This document shows, piece by piece, positions 17,132 through 24,676 of a stretch of 64,000 nucleotides of DNA. Position 1 is the stretch's first letter. Each line of letters starts with the position of its first letter. Position numbers and translations under genes: made by a program. The DNA comes from Cyanobacteria bacterium CYA. Its GTDB lineage: Bacteria > Planctomycetota > Phycisphaerae > Phycisphaerales > UBA1924. Where the stretch lies: assembly GCA_008363215.1 (NCBI GenBank), contig RHKP01000002.1:1-64000 (forward strand). The letters are read 5' to 3'. The notes below the pieces were generated by a model. That model was not told where the DNA came from. It did not search any database and was given only the letters and a program-made list of their open reading frames with translations.

Positions 17132-17470
17132 ATGGAAATGGTCGCCTATACGGTCTGGGTCCGGTTTGACGACGCCGCAGTCAGAGCCGACTTTTGCTCG
17201 TGGCTCCGTCAGGAGCATATCGGACAGGTAATCGAGGCGGGAGCGGCCTCGGCTGACTTGCTCGAGCACCCGCCCACCGGCGACGCGCCGGGGGGTGCGA
17301 TCGAGGTGCGATACCTGTTTGAGAGCGACGTCGCGTTCGCGGACTATCTGGAACATAGAATGCCTGGTTTGAGGGGAGCGACTCTCAATCGCTTTGGACA
17401 CATCCCTGGAATACGGTATGAGCGCGTCGACGCGAGGGTCATCGACCGTTTCCGGGCCAAACGCCGATAA
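17132..17470 (+). CDS. DUF4286-family protein
   Basis: 112 aa from ATG 17132. The MVAYTVWVRFDDAAVRADFCSWLRQEHIGQVIEAG pattern and the later EVRYLFESDVAFADYLEHRMPGLR fit the small ferredoxin-like-fold DUF4286 family, whose members usually have about 100 residues. No function is known for the family. It lies between two ECF sigma genes: divergent from the first (75 bp between the starts) and 114 bp before the second. It could belong to either regulon; there is no direct evidence. Confidence 0.75.
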   Translation: MEMVAYTVWVRFDDAAVRADFCSWLRQEHIGQVIEAGAASADLLEHPPTGDAPGGAIEVRYLFESDVAFADYLEHRMPGLRGATLNRFGHIPGIRYERVDARVIDRFRAKRR

Positions 17471-17584
17471 CGGAAGGTCGGCCCCGATAGCATGCACCAG
17501 CGCGCTTCCAGGGGCTCGGGCCCGAACTTGGTGGCTCGGTCGGTGCGTACCCCCCAAAGTTGAGAGGAGCCTGGACTGGACGGG

Positions 17585-18175
17585 TTGAACGGCATCAGCG
17601 ATGAACGACTGTTCGAGCGTTATCGCAGAGGCGATTCCAACTCGCTGCGAACGCTTATCGAGCGTCACCACGAAGATCTGCTGCGGTTTCTGACCCGCCT
17701 GGTGGGTGACCGTTCGGCGGCCGAGGACGTTTTTCAGGAGACGTTTCTCCAGATCCATCTCTCGGCTGAGTCGTTTGACGCTTCTCGGAGGTTCAGGCCG
17801 TGGTTGTTCACCATCGCGGCGAACAAGGGACGCGACTACCTGCGTAAGAGAGGCAGACAACAGTCGATGGAAGTGTCGGCTCCGGTCGGGGGTGACGGGG
17901 AGAGGCCTTCCATCGTGGACCTCATGGAGATGGATACGCCTTCGCCCGATGCGGCGATGGACGAGAGAGAGCGGGACAGTCTGGTGCAGCGTGCCCTGTC
18001 GGGTCTCTCGCCGACCATGCGGGAGATTCTCCTTCTCGCGTACTTTCAGAGACTCAGTTATGCCCAGATGGCCGAAGACCTGCAGATACCTTTGGGAACC
18101 GTCAAGAGCCGATTGCACGCGGCGGTGGCAGCGTTCGCCAAGCGATGGCACGAAGTTTCCCACGAAGGTGAGTGA
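17585..18175 (+). CDS. ECF-type RNA polymerase sigma factor (second)
   Basis: 196 aa. Region 2: LRTLIERHHEDLLRFLTRLVGDRSAAEDVFQETFLQIHLS...FRPWLFTIAANKGRDYLRKR. Region 4: LSGLSPTMREILLLAYFQRLSYAQMAEDLQIPLGTVKSRLHAAVAAF. The region 2/4 linker is acidic and rather long. No ATG is available. TTG 17585 is annotated; an in-frame CTG at 17576 sits exactly six bases after AGGAG and may be the true start. The next gene, 25 bp downstream, codes for a membrane protein with a duplicated domain that is its likely regulator. Confidence 0.9.
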   Translation: MNGISDERLFERYRRGDSNSLRTLIERHHEDLLRFLTRLVGDRSAAEDVFQETFLQIHLSAESFDASRRFRPWLFTIAANKGRDYLRKRGRQQSMEVSAPVGGDGERPSIVDLMEMDTPSPDAAMDERERDSLVQRALSGLSPTMREILLLAYFQRLSYAQMAEDLQIPLGTVKSRLHAAVAAFAKRWHEVSHEGE

Positions 18176-18200
18176 AGCGCATTGATCCGGAGGCGGCATC

Positions 18201-19400
18201 GTGTTTGTTGAAGATGGCAATCCTGGACACGGGCTGAGTGAAGCGGACGCACAAGCGCTCGATGCGCTGATCGAGGCGGGGTTTGACGCCGAAGCGGTCG
18301 AACCCGTCCTGCGAGAGCGGGCGCGCAAAGTGGCGCAGATTCTCGGACTGCTGGACTGCCCGATCGAATCACGTGACACCGACCTGGTCGCCGGCACCAT
18401 CAACTTGCTGCGGCAGCGCGCGCACGCAGCCCCTGCCCCGGAGCCGGTACTCAGTTCGGCCGACGCCGATGCGCTCGACTCCTGGATCATGTCGTACGGC
18501 GACTTGAGCCGAGTGCCTTCAGCCGTGCGAGAGCGGGCGGGGGTACACGAGGCGTTGCGGATGCTGGTCACGCAGACCCCTGTGCCGGGCGGATCGAGTC
18601 GCGAAGACCTGATCGAGCGGACGCTGGCGCGTCTGGATGGCGCGATCGAAGAGCAGGCGGGGCGCATGCGGCTTGGGCCGCGGCGCGGGCTGCGCCTGGC
18701 GGACATCATCTCGGTCGCCGCGGTGCTGCTGCTGGGGGCGTCGGTGATGCTGCCGGTGCTCAGTTCGCTGCGTTCCGAGGCAAGGCGCTCGCTCTGTGCG
18801 GCCAATCTGGGGCGAGTGGCCGAAGCGATGGGGATCTATGCCGGCTCCAACAACTCGGCGCTTCCGATGGCCACCGCCGGGTTCGGGGGCGGGTCATGGA
18901 TCGACGTTGGCTCGCGCCCGGAGCGATCAAACTCAGCCAACCTCTACATGCTCGTGCGCGGGCAGTACGCCAGACTGGCCGACCTTGCCTGCCCCGGAAA
19001 TCCCACGGCTCCGACGCGCGAGGTGGGCAATGCTCACGATTGGCGCCGCATCGAGGAGGTTTCGTACAGTTACCAGGTGCAGGACGGTCGCCCCGAGCGG
19101 TTGTGGGGGCTGGAAGCGTCGCGACCGATCATCGCCGATCGGTCGCCGGTCGTGCTTCAGATCGTGCGCCGTGACCCGATCGTTCCGGAATCGCGCAGCC
19201 CGAATCACGGTTCATCCGGCCAGCACGTCCTCCGGACCGACGGGAGCACGACATGGATCAAGTCGCCGGTGTTGGAGTCGGGTGACAACATCTGGCTCCC
19301 GCGGGCGGTCGAAGAGGCCGTCGCCAAGATCCGCCAGTACTACGGGATGAACGGCAACGAAGTGCCGGCGGGTGTGGACGACGTCCTGCTCGGGCCCTGA
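18201..19400 (+). CDS. Membrane protein: duplicated anti-sigma-like domain fused to pseudopilin-like domain
   Basis: 399 aa from GTG 18201 after GGAGG. Residues about 12-75 and 90-150 are two copies of one helical domain: LSEADAQALDALIEAGFD...VRERARKVAQILGLL and LSSADADALDSWIMSYGD...VRERAGVHEALRMLV. One transmembrane helix follows at about 173-192 (ADIISVAAVLLLGASVMLPVL). Directly after it, LRSEARRSLCAANLGRVAEAMGIYAGSNNSALP is the pattern of pseudopilin/DUF1559-type proteins. GSSGQHVLRTDGSTTWI near the end also fits that type. Its place behind an ECF sigma gene suggests the cytosolic repeats hold the sigma factor while the outer part senses (inference). Confidence 0.7.
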   Translation: MFVEDGNPGHGLSEADAQALDALIEAGFDAEAVEPVLRERARKVAQILGLLDCPIESRDTDLVAGTINLLRQRAHAAPAPEPVLSSADADALDSWIMSYGDLSRVPSAVRERAGVHEALRMLVTQTPVPGGSSREDLIERTLARLDGAIEEQAGRMRLGPRRGLRLADIISVAAVLLLGASVMLPVLSSLRSEARRSLCAANLGRVAEAMGIYAGSNNSALPMATAGFGGGSWIDVGSRPERSNSANLYMLVRGQYARLADLACPGNPTAPTREVGNAHDWRRIEEVSYSYQVQDGRPERLWGLEASRPIIADRSPVVLQIVRRDPIVPESRSPNHGSSGQHVLRTDGSTTWIKSPVLESGDNIWLPRAVEEAVAKIRQYYGMNGNEVPAGVDDVLLGP

Positions 19401-19460
19401 TCGGGTGAATGCGACTGACTCAGGACCCAAACACAACATGGAAGTGCCGCTTGGTGGACA

Positions 19461-19489
19461 TTGCTCTGTCAGGGCAGGGGGCCTACGCT
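19461..19489 (+). promoter_or_regulatory. Weak candidate sigma-70-type promoter for rpmI-rplT
   Basis: TTGCTC (19461-19466) and TACGCT (19484-19489) are 17 bp apart, about 80 bp before the rpmI start. Both boxes match the consensus at only half of their positions, so this is a guess supported mainly by spacing and position. infC, the usual first gene of this operon, is not present upstream, so the pair does need its own promoter. Confidence 0.3.
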
Positions 19490-19566
19490 TGGGGTCCCGT
19501 CCGCCGCCGGGCGGGGCGTCGTCTGCGTGAAGGGACGGCGTCAGACGTATCGAAGGAGTTGATCAG

Positions 19567-19842
19567 ATGCCCAAACTCAAGACCCACAAGGGCTTGCTCA
19601 AGCGTGTGCGGATCTCCAAGACCGGCAAGGTCCGCCACCGTTCGGCCAATCACAAGCACTTGAGTTCGGGCAAGAGCGGCAAGCGCTTGCGTCAGTTGCG
19701 GAAGGATCCGTACGCAGCCAACCCGGACGCGAAGCGCTTCGAGAAGTTGCTCTGGCGTCGCCTGCGAGGGCGCAGCCAGCCGCGGACGGCGCTCAAGCGC
19801 AGCCCGTCTCCTGCCGCCAAGGCGGCGTCAAAGGCCGAGTAA
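19567..19842 (+). CDS. rpmI: 50S ribosomal protein L35
   Basis: 91 aa. The first 60 residues have the L35 signature (MPKLKTHKGLLKRVRISKTGKV, NHKHLSSGKSGKRLRQLRK). The C-terminal about 25 residues (RGRSQPRTALKRSPSPAAKAASKAE) are a basic Ala/Pro-rich extension beyond the usual 64-66 aa. ATG 19567 follows GAAGGAG. It is followed by rplT after 75 bp, a standard pair. infC, which normally precedes it, is missing; a sigma-linked membrane protein lies upstream instead. Confidence 0.96.
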   Translation: MPKLKTHKGLLKRVRISKTGKVRHRSANHKHLSSGKSGKRLRQLRKDPYAANPDAKRFEKLLWRRLRGRSQPRTALKRSPSPAAKAASKAE

Positions 19843-19917
19843 GAGATGTGCAGATCGAAGTCCGCCGGGATACAAGACGGGCCTGGCCCGCTCCGTCGGA
19901 CGCGAAGGAGTTGACCG

Positions 19918-20292
19918 ATGCCACGTGTTCGTAAGGGAGCCGCCCGAGCCCAGGCCCGTCGAAAACTGCGCCGCAAGGCGCGCGGGTACTTCGGCGCCAA
20001 CCGTTCGCAGCCGTATCGCGCCATTGACGCGATCATCCGTGCCGGGTGCTATGCCTACCGCGACCGTCGTCAGCGTAAGCGCGACATCCGGGCGCTGTGG
20101 ATCACCCGCATCACCGCCGCCTGCCGCATGCGCGGCGTCCGCTACAGCCTGTTCATGAACGGGCTGCGCCTGGCCGGCGTCAAACTCAACCGCAAGATGC
20201 TCAGCCAGATCGCCGTCGAAGATCCCAAACTCTTCGATCAGTTGGTTGCTCAGGCGAGCAAGGCGGCCACTGCCACGCCGGCGGCGGCCTGA
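19918..20292 (+). CDS. rplT: 50S ribosomal protein L20
   Basis: 124 aa, full length. L20 binds 23S rRNA early in large-subunit assembly. Recognisable by MPRVRKGAARAQARRKLRRKA, GYFGANRSQPYRAID, AYRDRRQRKRDIRALWITRI and YSLFMNGLRLAGVKLNRKMLSQIA. ATG 19918 is preceded by GAAGGAG. The last 14 residues are Ala-rich, an extension similar in style to the rpmI tail. It is co-transcribed with rpmI; 39 bp separate it from the M50 protease gene, which may share the transcript. Confidence 0.97.
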   Translation: MPRVRKGAARAQARRKLRRKARGYFGANRSQPYRAIDAIIRAGCYAYRDRRQRKRDIRALWITRITAACRMRGVRYSLFMNGLRLAGVKLNRKMLSQIAVEDPKLFDQLVAQASKAATATPAAA

Positions 20293-20331
20293 ACAAGCCT
20301 GGTCCAGTCCCCCCACGCGGAGTCCACCCCT

Positions 20332-21021
20332 ATGAGCGGATGGTGGATTGCAGACTACGCGGATCAGTTCGGAACCGCGTTTGTCGTGTCGTGGCTCTTC
20401 TGGGTCATCTTTTCGATCGTTCTGCATGAGTTGTCGCACGGGTGGGTAGCCTTGGCGCTCGGCGATGACACGCCCCGCGTCACCGGGCACATGACCTGGA
20501 ATCCGCTCGTCCACATGGGTGGGTTCAGCCTGATCCTGCTGGCGCTGATCGGCATCGCCTGGGGCGCCATGCCGGTGAACCCCAGTCGCTTTCGAGGACG
20601 GTTTGGCGATGCAAAGGTCTCGGCCGCCGGCCCGGCGATGAATCTGCTGCTGGCGATGCTCAGCGCGGTGAGCTGCGTAGTCTGGGTGATCGTGGCCGAC
20701 CGGATGAACGTACAAGAGCCCCTGTGGGGAAACCTTGCGCGGTTCTTCTGGATCGGTGCGTTCCTGAACGTGGTGCTGGCGATGTTCAATCTGATTCCCG
20801 CGCCGCCGCTCGACGGCTGCCGCATCCTGGCCAGTTTCGTCCCCGCCTACGGACGGATCTTCGAGAGTCCCAACGGGCAGTGGTTCGGGCTTGGCATCTT
20901 CCTGCTGGTGTTCTGGCTGGCGGCCGATCTCTTGTTCGCGGTCGGCATGATCGCTTCCCTCACGGCGATCAATCTGGCGCTGGCGGCCGCAGGGCATCAG
21001 ACCTTTGACCCACTCGCGTAA
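20332..21021 (+). CDS. Site-2 protease family (M50) membrane metalloprotease
   Basis: 229 aa. The family cleaves substrates inside the membrane using zinc. The zinc motif HELSH is in the first helix (FWVIFSIVLHELSHGWVALALGD, near residue 32). The third zinc ligand is in NLIPAPPLDGCRIL near residue 155. About five membrane helices are predicted by eye. There is no PDZ domain, so it belongs to the short Rv/YwhC-like branch. It follows rplT in the same direction. Substrates are unknown; two anti-sigma-like membrane proteins in this window are conceivable targets, but nothing in the sequence shows it. Confidence 0.9.
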   Translation: MSGWWIADYADQFGTAFVVSWLFWVIFSIVLHELSHGWVALALGDDTPRVTGHMTWNPLVHMGGFSLILLALIGIAWGAMPVNPSRFRGRFGDAKVSAAGPAMNLLLAMLSAVSCVVWVIVADRMNVQEPLWGNLARFFWIGAFLNVVLAMFNLIPAPPLDGCRILASFVPAYGRIFESPNGQWFGLGIFLLVFWLAADLLFAVGMIASLTAINLALAAAGHQTFDPLA

Positions 21022-21108
21022 GCCAATCGCCCTCGGCCCAGGCACGAGCGCATGTCCGACTCCAGACCAGGTCGAGCCGACCTCCGGCTTCGGACAGGGG
21101 TGCTTGAC

Positions 21109-21114
21109 TATCAT
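21109..21114 (+). promoter_or_regulatory. -10 element of the first tRNA-Leu gene
   Basis: TATCAT matches the TATAAT consensus at five of six positions and ends nine bases before the first base of the tRNA, the right distance for transcription to begin just upstream of the mature 5' end. No good -35 box is seen 16-18 bp upstream. Confidence 0.4.
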
Positions 21115-21122
21115 GCCCGCCG

Positions 21123-21206
21123 GCCGGAGTGGCGGAACTGGCAGACGCGGCGGATTCAAAATCCGCTGGGATAAAACCCTTGGGGGTTCGAGTCCCCCCT
21201 CCGGCA
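21123..21206 (+). tRNA. trnL-CAA: tRNA-Leu (anticodon CAA)
   Basis: Class II tRNA. The acceptor arms GCCGGAG (21123-21129) and CTCCGGC (21199-21205) pair fully, followed by discriminator A. The D arm carries GCG/CGC. The anticodon arm is GCGGA-TTCAAAA-TCCGC with anticodon CAA, reading UUG. A long variable arm (GGG/CCC) and the T arm GGGGG-TTCGAGT-CCCCC complete the cloverleaf. CCA is not encoded. Confidence 0.95.
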
Positions 21207-21384
21207 TTGCATCGCTTGCTCCCGCCTGGCGCGAAGCGGCCGCTGACATCGGCAGCGTGCGGACCTTCAACCCGATCGGCGTTCCCGCCAAAGTTTCGTA
21301 TCGCATTCCCGCAGGCAGCGGCAACGGCTGGTCCGCCGTCGTGCCGAAGTCTCCGGACGTGCGCGATCACGCATCGACACCCAC

Positions 21385-21744
21385 AAAGGAAGAGAACGGC
21401 GACGCGAGCCCGCAAATCAGCGCCGGATCGCGTGCGAACAGCTCTTCGAGAGCCTCGGCAACCCGCACACCGCCAGGGCGTACCGGCACGCGGCCCGCCG
21501 CTTCCTGGAGCACTGCCATGTGCTGGCCCCGACCGAGATTCCGACCCCCACGGTCCGCGCCGCCGACGCGACCGGCCGCCCGAGCGCGAAGGGCCAGAAT
21601 GCCTTGGCGTCCCGCGTGGCGCAAGACGGGCGTCTTCGTGATTCCGGAGAACGACCCGGTGAGACGACCGAGCGAGCCCGACGCCGCCGCGGCGTGCGAC
21701 ACAAAAACATCGAAAAACACCGGAGATTCCGTGCGTCAGCATGA
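21385..21744 (+). pseudogene. Remnant of a phage-type tyrosine recombinase (N-terminal SAM-like domain)
   Basis: In the frame ending at stop 21742-21744, codons from about 21403 read REPANQRR...CEQLFESLG, then NPHTARAYRHAARRFLEHC. The second stretch is very like the core-binding (SAM-like) domain of XerC/D and phage integrases (typically S.nT..aYr.dlrrFl.wc). After about 21560 the similarity is lost and the frame becomes Arg/Gly-rich. There is no catalytic domain (R..HxxR..Y). It lies exactly between two tRNA-Leu genes, favoured integration targets. A chance match cannot be excluded because the segment is short. Confidence 0.45.
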
Positions 21745-21758
21745 GGCGCAGCGCGACG

Positions 21759-21764
21759 TAGAAT
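21759..21764 (+). promoter_or_regulatory. -10 element of the second tRNA-Leu gene
   Basis: TAGAAT ends seven bases before the mature tRNA 5' end at 21772. The same hexamer forms the -10 box proposed before the ComEA-like gene (62138-62143). The -35 region 17 bp upstream (TCAGCA) is weak. Confidence 0.45.
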
Positions 21765-21771
21765 CACCATC

Positions 21772-21859
21772 GGACCCGTGGCGGAACTGGCAGACGCAGC
21801 GGACTTAAAATCCGCGTCCCCGTCAAAAGGGAGTGAGGGTTCGAATCCCTCCGGGTCCA
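21772..21859 (+). tRNA. trnL-TAA: tRNA-Leu (anticodon TAA)
   Basis: Class II tRNA. Acceptor GGACCCG (21772-21778) pairs with CGGGTCC (21852-21858), then discriminator A. The anticodon arm is GCGGA-CTTAAAA-TCCGC with anticodon TAA, reading UUA. A long variable arm and the T arm GAGGG-TTCGAAT-CCCTC are present. The 5' half is nearly identical to the tRNA-Leu at 21123. CCA is not encoded. Confidence 0.95.
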
Positions 21860-21989
21860 CTTGGCGCCAAGTGGTCGTCGGCATTGGGCTGGCACGACCC
21901 CCAAGCCAACCCTCACACGGCAACTGCTCCGTCGATCCGCTAGACTCTTCCTCCATGCCCCCTGCGTGGGCGGATGGAGGGCGCGGTTC

Positions 21990-23213
21990 ATGTGGCTCAC
22001 GTGCGTTGCCGGTCTGCTTGCGGTCGTCGCCCAGCCTTCAACCGATCAACCCCCGACGCCGCCCGAGCCTGCATGGCAGACGCTCTTTGACGGCCGCTCG
22101 CTCGAGCACTGGGTCCAGGCCGGCGAACCCGACGCCTGGGCGATTCAGGACGGAAACCTCGTCGTCGCCAAGCCCGGCAAGGGCTGGTGGCTCCGAACCG
22201 CTCGCATGTATCGCGACTTCGACCTCGAACTCGAGTTCAACCTTTCCCCGGGCGCCAACTCCGGCATCGGCATCCGAGGCTCAAGCACGGGCGATCCGGC
22301 GTTCACCGGCCTGGAAATCCAGGTGCTCGACTCGCCCGGGCAAACGCCCGAGATCTGGTCCTGCGGCGCCGTCTACAACGCCATCCCGCCCGCCCAGGAC
22401 GCCGTCAAGCCCGCCGGCCAGTGGAACTCCTATCGCATCCTCCTCGTCGCTGACACCCTCAATGTCTGGCTCAACGGCGTTCAGGTCCAGAAGGATCAGA
22501 AACTCGACGATCGCGGCTTCTTTCGCCAGATCGAGCAGAAACTCCCCCTGGCCGACCGGCTTCCCACCGGCTTCATCGCCCTCCAGGACCACGGCGATCC
22601 GGTCCAATACCGCAATATCCGCATCCGCGACCTCTCGCCCGACCCCGAGCCCGAGGAAGGCTACCTGCCGCTCTTCAACAACACCGATCTGGCCGGCTGG
22701 AACTCCACCGGCGTTGCCAAGTGGACCGTCGAAGAAGGCACGCTGATCGGACGTGACGGGCCCGGACACCTGTTCTCCGACGCCGTCTTCACCGACTTCG
22801 AACTCCGCGCTTTCGTCAAGGTCAACCGCATGGGCAACAGCGGCATCTACTTCCGCGCCGTACCCAACGACCGGAACGGCGATTCGTGGCCTACGGGCTA
22901 CGAGGCCCAGATCGACAACCACGACCCGAAGAACTTCACCGGCGCCGTCTACGACCGGGCCAAGCCGCCCGGCGTCGACAAGCCCTTCACGCGCGACGAT
23001 GCCTGGTTCGACTACCGAATCCGCGCCCAGGGCAATCACATCCAGACCTGGATCAACGGACGTCCCATGGTCGATGCCGAACTGACCGCTTTTTCCTCCG
23101 GCCACTTCGCGTTGCAGGGACACCACCCCGGCAACGTGATCATGTATCGTGACATCCGCGTCCGCTCGTTGGAACGCGACGAACCTACGAAGCCTGAAGG
23201 GGACCACAAATGA
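21990..23213 (+). CDS. Secreted protein with two DUF1080 (3-keto-disaccharide hydrolase-like) domains
   Basis: 407 aa. A short signal peptide (MWLTCVAGLLAVVAQ) leads to two lectin-fold DUF1080 domains. Domain 1 runs about 30-215 (WQTLFDGRSLEHWVQ...NLVVAKPGKGWWLRTARMYRDFDLELEFNL...NSGIGIRG). Domain 2 runs about 220-400 (YLPLFNNTDLAGWNSTG...WTVEEGTLIG...FELRAFVKVNRMGNSGIYFRA). The family includes enzymes that cleave 3-keto-glycosides after sugar oxidation. ATG 21990 follows GGAGG. Its stop overlaps the MFS transporter start (ATGA), and Gfo/Idh oxidoreductases follow; together this suggests a 3-ketoglycoside route. The exact substrate is unknown. Confidence 0.88.
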   Translation: MWLTCVAGLLAVVAQPSTDQPPTPPEPAWQTLFDGRSLEHWVQAGEPDAWAIQDGNLVVAKPGKGWWLRTARMYRDFDLELEFNLSPGANSGIGIRGSSTGDPAFTGLEIQVLDSPGQTPEIWSCGAVYNAIPPAQDAVKPAGQWNSYRILLVADTLNVWLNGVQVQKDQKLDDRGFFRQIEQKLPLADRLPTGFIALQDHGDPVQYRNIRIRDLSPDPEPEEGYLPLFNNTDLAGWNSTGVAKWTVEEGTLIGRDGPGHLFSDAVFTDFELRAFVKVNRMGNSGIYFRAVPNDRNGDSWPTGYEAQIDNHDPKNFTGAVYDRAKPPGVDKPFTRDDAWFDYRIRAQGNHIQTWINGRPMVDAELTAFSSGHFALQGHHPGNVIMYRDIRVRSLERDEPTKPEGDHK

Positions 23214-24589
23214 CTGAACCGGCGTTGGCGCAGCACTCGGCCATCGGGGCGCGATTGAGCATCATGATGTTCCTGGAGTTCTTCCTCTGGGGCGCCTGGT
23301 ACGTCACCATGGGTCCGTACCTGGCCAGCCTCAAGATGGAAGGTTCGTACATCGGGTGGGCGTATTCACTCGGCCCGATCGCCGCCATCGTCAGCCCCTT
23401 CTTCCTCGGAATGATTGCCGACCGCTTCTTTGCGACCGAACGCGTGCTCGCCGCGATGCACCTGATCGGCGGGCTCGCACTCCTTGCGGCGCCTTTTGCA
23501 ATGAAGCAGGATCCCAACCTGTTTCTCGCGGCCGTCCTCGTGCACATGCTCTGCTACATGCCCACGCTGGGTCTGACCAACACGCTGGCATTCCACAACA
23601 TGACCAACCAGGAGAAGCAGTTTCCCCTCATCCGCGTCTGGGGCACAATCGGCTGGATCGCCGCCAACTGGGTCATCTCAATGGCCGGGTTCGACACTGA
23701 CGCCAACATGTTCTACGTCGCCGGCGGCTCGGCCATCCTGCTCGGACTCTACTCGCTCACCCTGCCCCACACGCCGCCCCCGGCCAAGGGCAAAGCCTTC
23801 AACGTGCGCGATGCCCTCGGGCTCGACGCACTCGCCCTGCTCAAGGAAGGATCCTTCTTCGTCTTCGTGCTCTGCTCCTTCCTGGTGTGCATCCCGCTGG
23901 CCGCGTACTACTCGTTCGCAAGCCAGTACGTCGGCGAGGTTGGCTTCAAGGAAATCGCTGCCACCATGTCCCTCGGGCAGATGTCCGAAATCTTCTTCAT
24001 GCTCGTCATGCCACTCTTCTTCGCACGCCTCGGCGTCAAGTACATGCTCCTCGTCGGCATGCTCGCATGGGTCGTCCGCTACGGGCTGTTCAGCGCCGCC
24101 GCCGATGATCTGGTCCGCGAGATGGTCCTCGGCGGCATCATTCTCCACGGCATCTGCTACGACTTCTTCTTCGTCACCGGCTTCATCTACGTCGACAAGA
24201 AGGCGAGCAAAGACATTCGCGGCGCCGCGCAGGGCTTCCTCGTTCTGGTCACCCAGGGCCTGGGCATGTTCATCGGCGCCAAGGCCGCCGGCATGCTCGT
24301 GGACCACTACCGCGCCGACAACGCCGCCGAACTGACCGCCCAGATCACCGCTCTGAAGGACCAGGCCGCTGCGACCGCCGGCCCCGCGGCCGAAGAACTG
24401 CTCAAACAGGTATCCGCCCTGCAGATGCAGGTGATCGACTGGCAGCAGGTCTGGCTCGCCCCCTGCCTCTTTGCCGCAGGCGTCATGGTCCTCTTCTTCC
24501 TCTTCTTCCGCGACCGAAGCATGAAAACTGGGGGAATCACCGAAGACCAGGCCCTCGGAGCAGCCGGTGAACTGGACGGGGCGCCTTGA
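23210..24589 (+). CDS. MFS transporter, nucleoside:H+ symporter family
   Basis: 459 aa, about 12 membrane helices. The N-terminus (RLSIMMFLEFFLWGAWYVTMGPYLASL) and LIRVWGTIGWIAANW near residue 140 are typical of the Nuc_H_symport group, which is common in planctomycetes and Bacteroidetes. A charged insert with a coiled-coil look (about 365-405, ELTAQITALKDQAAATAGPAAEELLKQVSALQ) lies before the last helices. It is translationally coupled to the DUF1080 gene (ATGA). It may import the sugar product of that enzyme; a nucleoside substrate is also possible from family alone. Confidence 0.85.
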   Translation: MTEPALAQHSAIGARLSIMMFLEFFLWGAWYVTMGPYLASLKMEGSYIGWAYSLGPIAAIVSPFFLGMIADRFFATERVLAAMHLIGGLALLAAPFAMKQDPNLFLAAVLVHMLCYMPTLGLTNTLAFHNMTNQEKQFPLIRVWGTIGWIAANWVISMAGFDTDANMFYVAGGSAILLGLYSLTLPHTPPPAKGKAFNVRDALGLDALALLKEGSFFVFVLCSFLVCIPLAAYYSFASQYVGEVGFKEIAATMSLGQMSEIFFMLVMPLFFARLGVKYMLLVGMLAWVVRYGLFSAAADDLVREMVLGGIILHGICYDFFFVTGFIYVDKKASKDIRGAAQGFLVLVTQGLGMFIGAKAAGMLVDHYRADNAAELTAQITALKDQAAATAGPAAEELLKQVSALQMQVIDWQQVWLAPCLFAAGVMVLFFLFFRDRSMKTGGITEDQALGAAGELDGAP

Positions 24590-24599
24590 AAATCCGCTC

Positions 24600-24627
24600 T
24601 TGAGCCGCGCGGCGAAGCGGCTATTCT
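24600..24627 (+). promoter_or_regulatory. Candidate promoter before the first Gfo/Idh gene
   Basis: TTGAGC (24600-24605) and TATTCT (24622-24627) are 16 bp apart, about 50 bp before ATG 24677. A GCCGC/GCGGC inverted repeat fills the spacer (24604-24608 with 24617-24621), so this could instead be the end of the transporter transcript. Confidence 0.3.
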
Positions 24628-24676
24628 GACTCAACGGGGAGTTTCGGGTCATTTCACAGCATCGGGGAGTTACGCG

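Larger units (their letters stand above)
21207..21771. other. 565-bp spacer between two tRNA-Leu genes
   Basis: No intact gene is supported here. The only coding signal is a short segment resembling the N-terminal domain of tyrosine recombinases (listed as a pseudogene). The other open frames are Arg/Pro-rich shadows. The second tRNA promoter lies at its right end. Confidence 0.6.
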
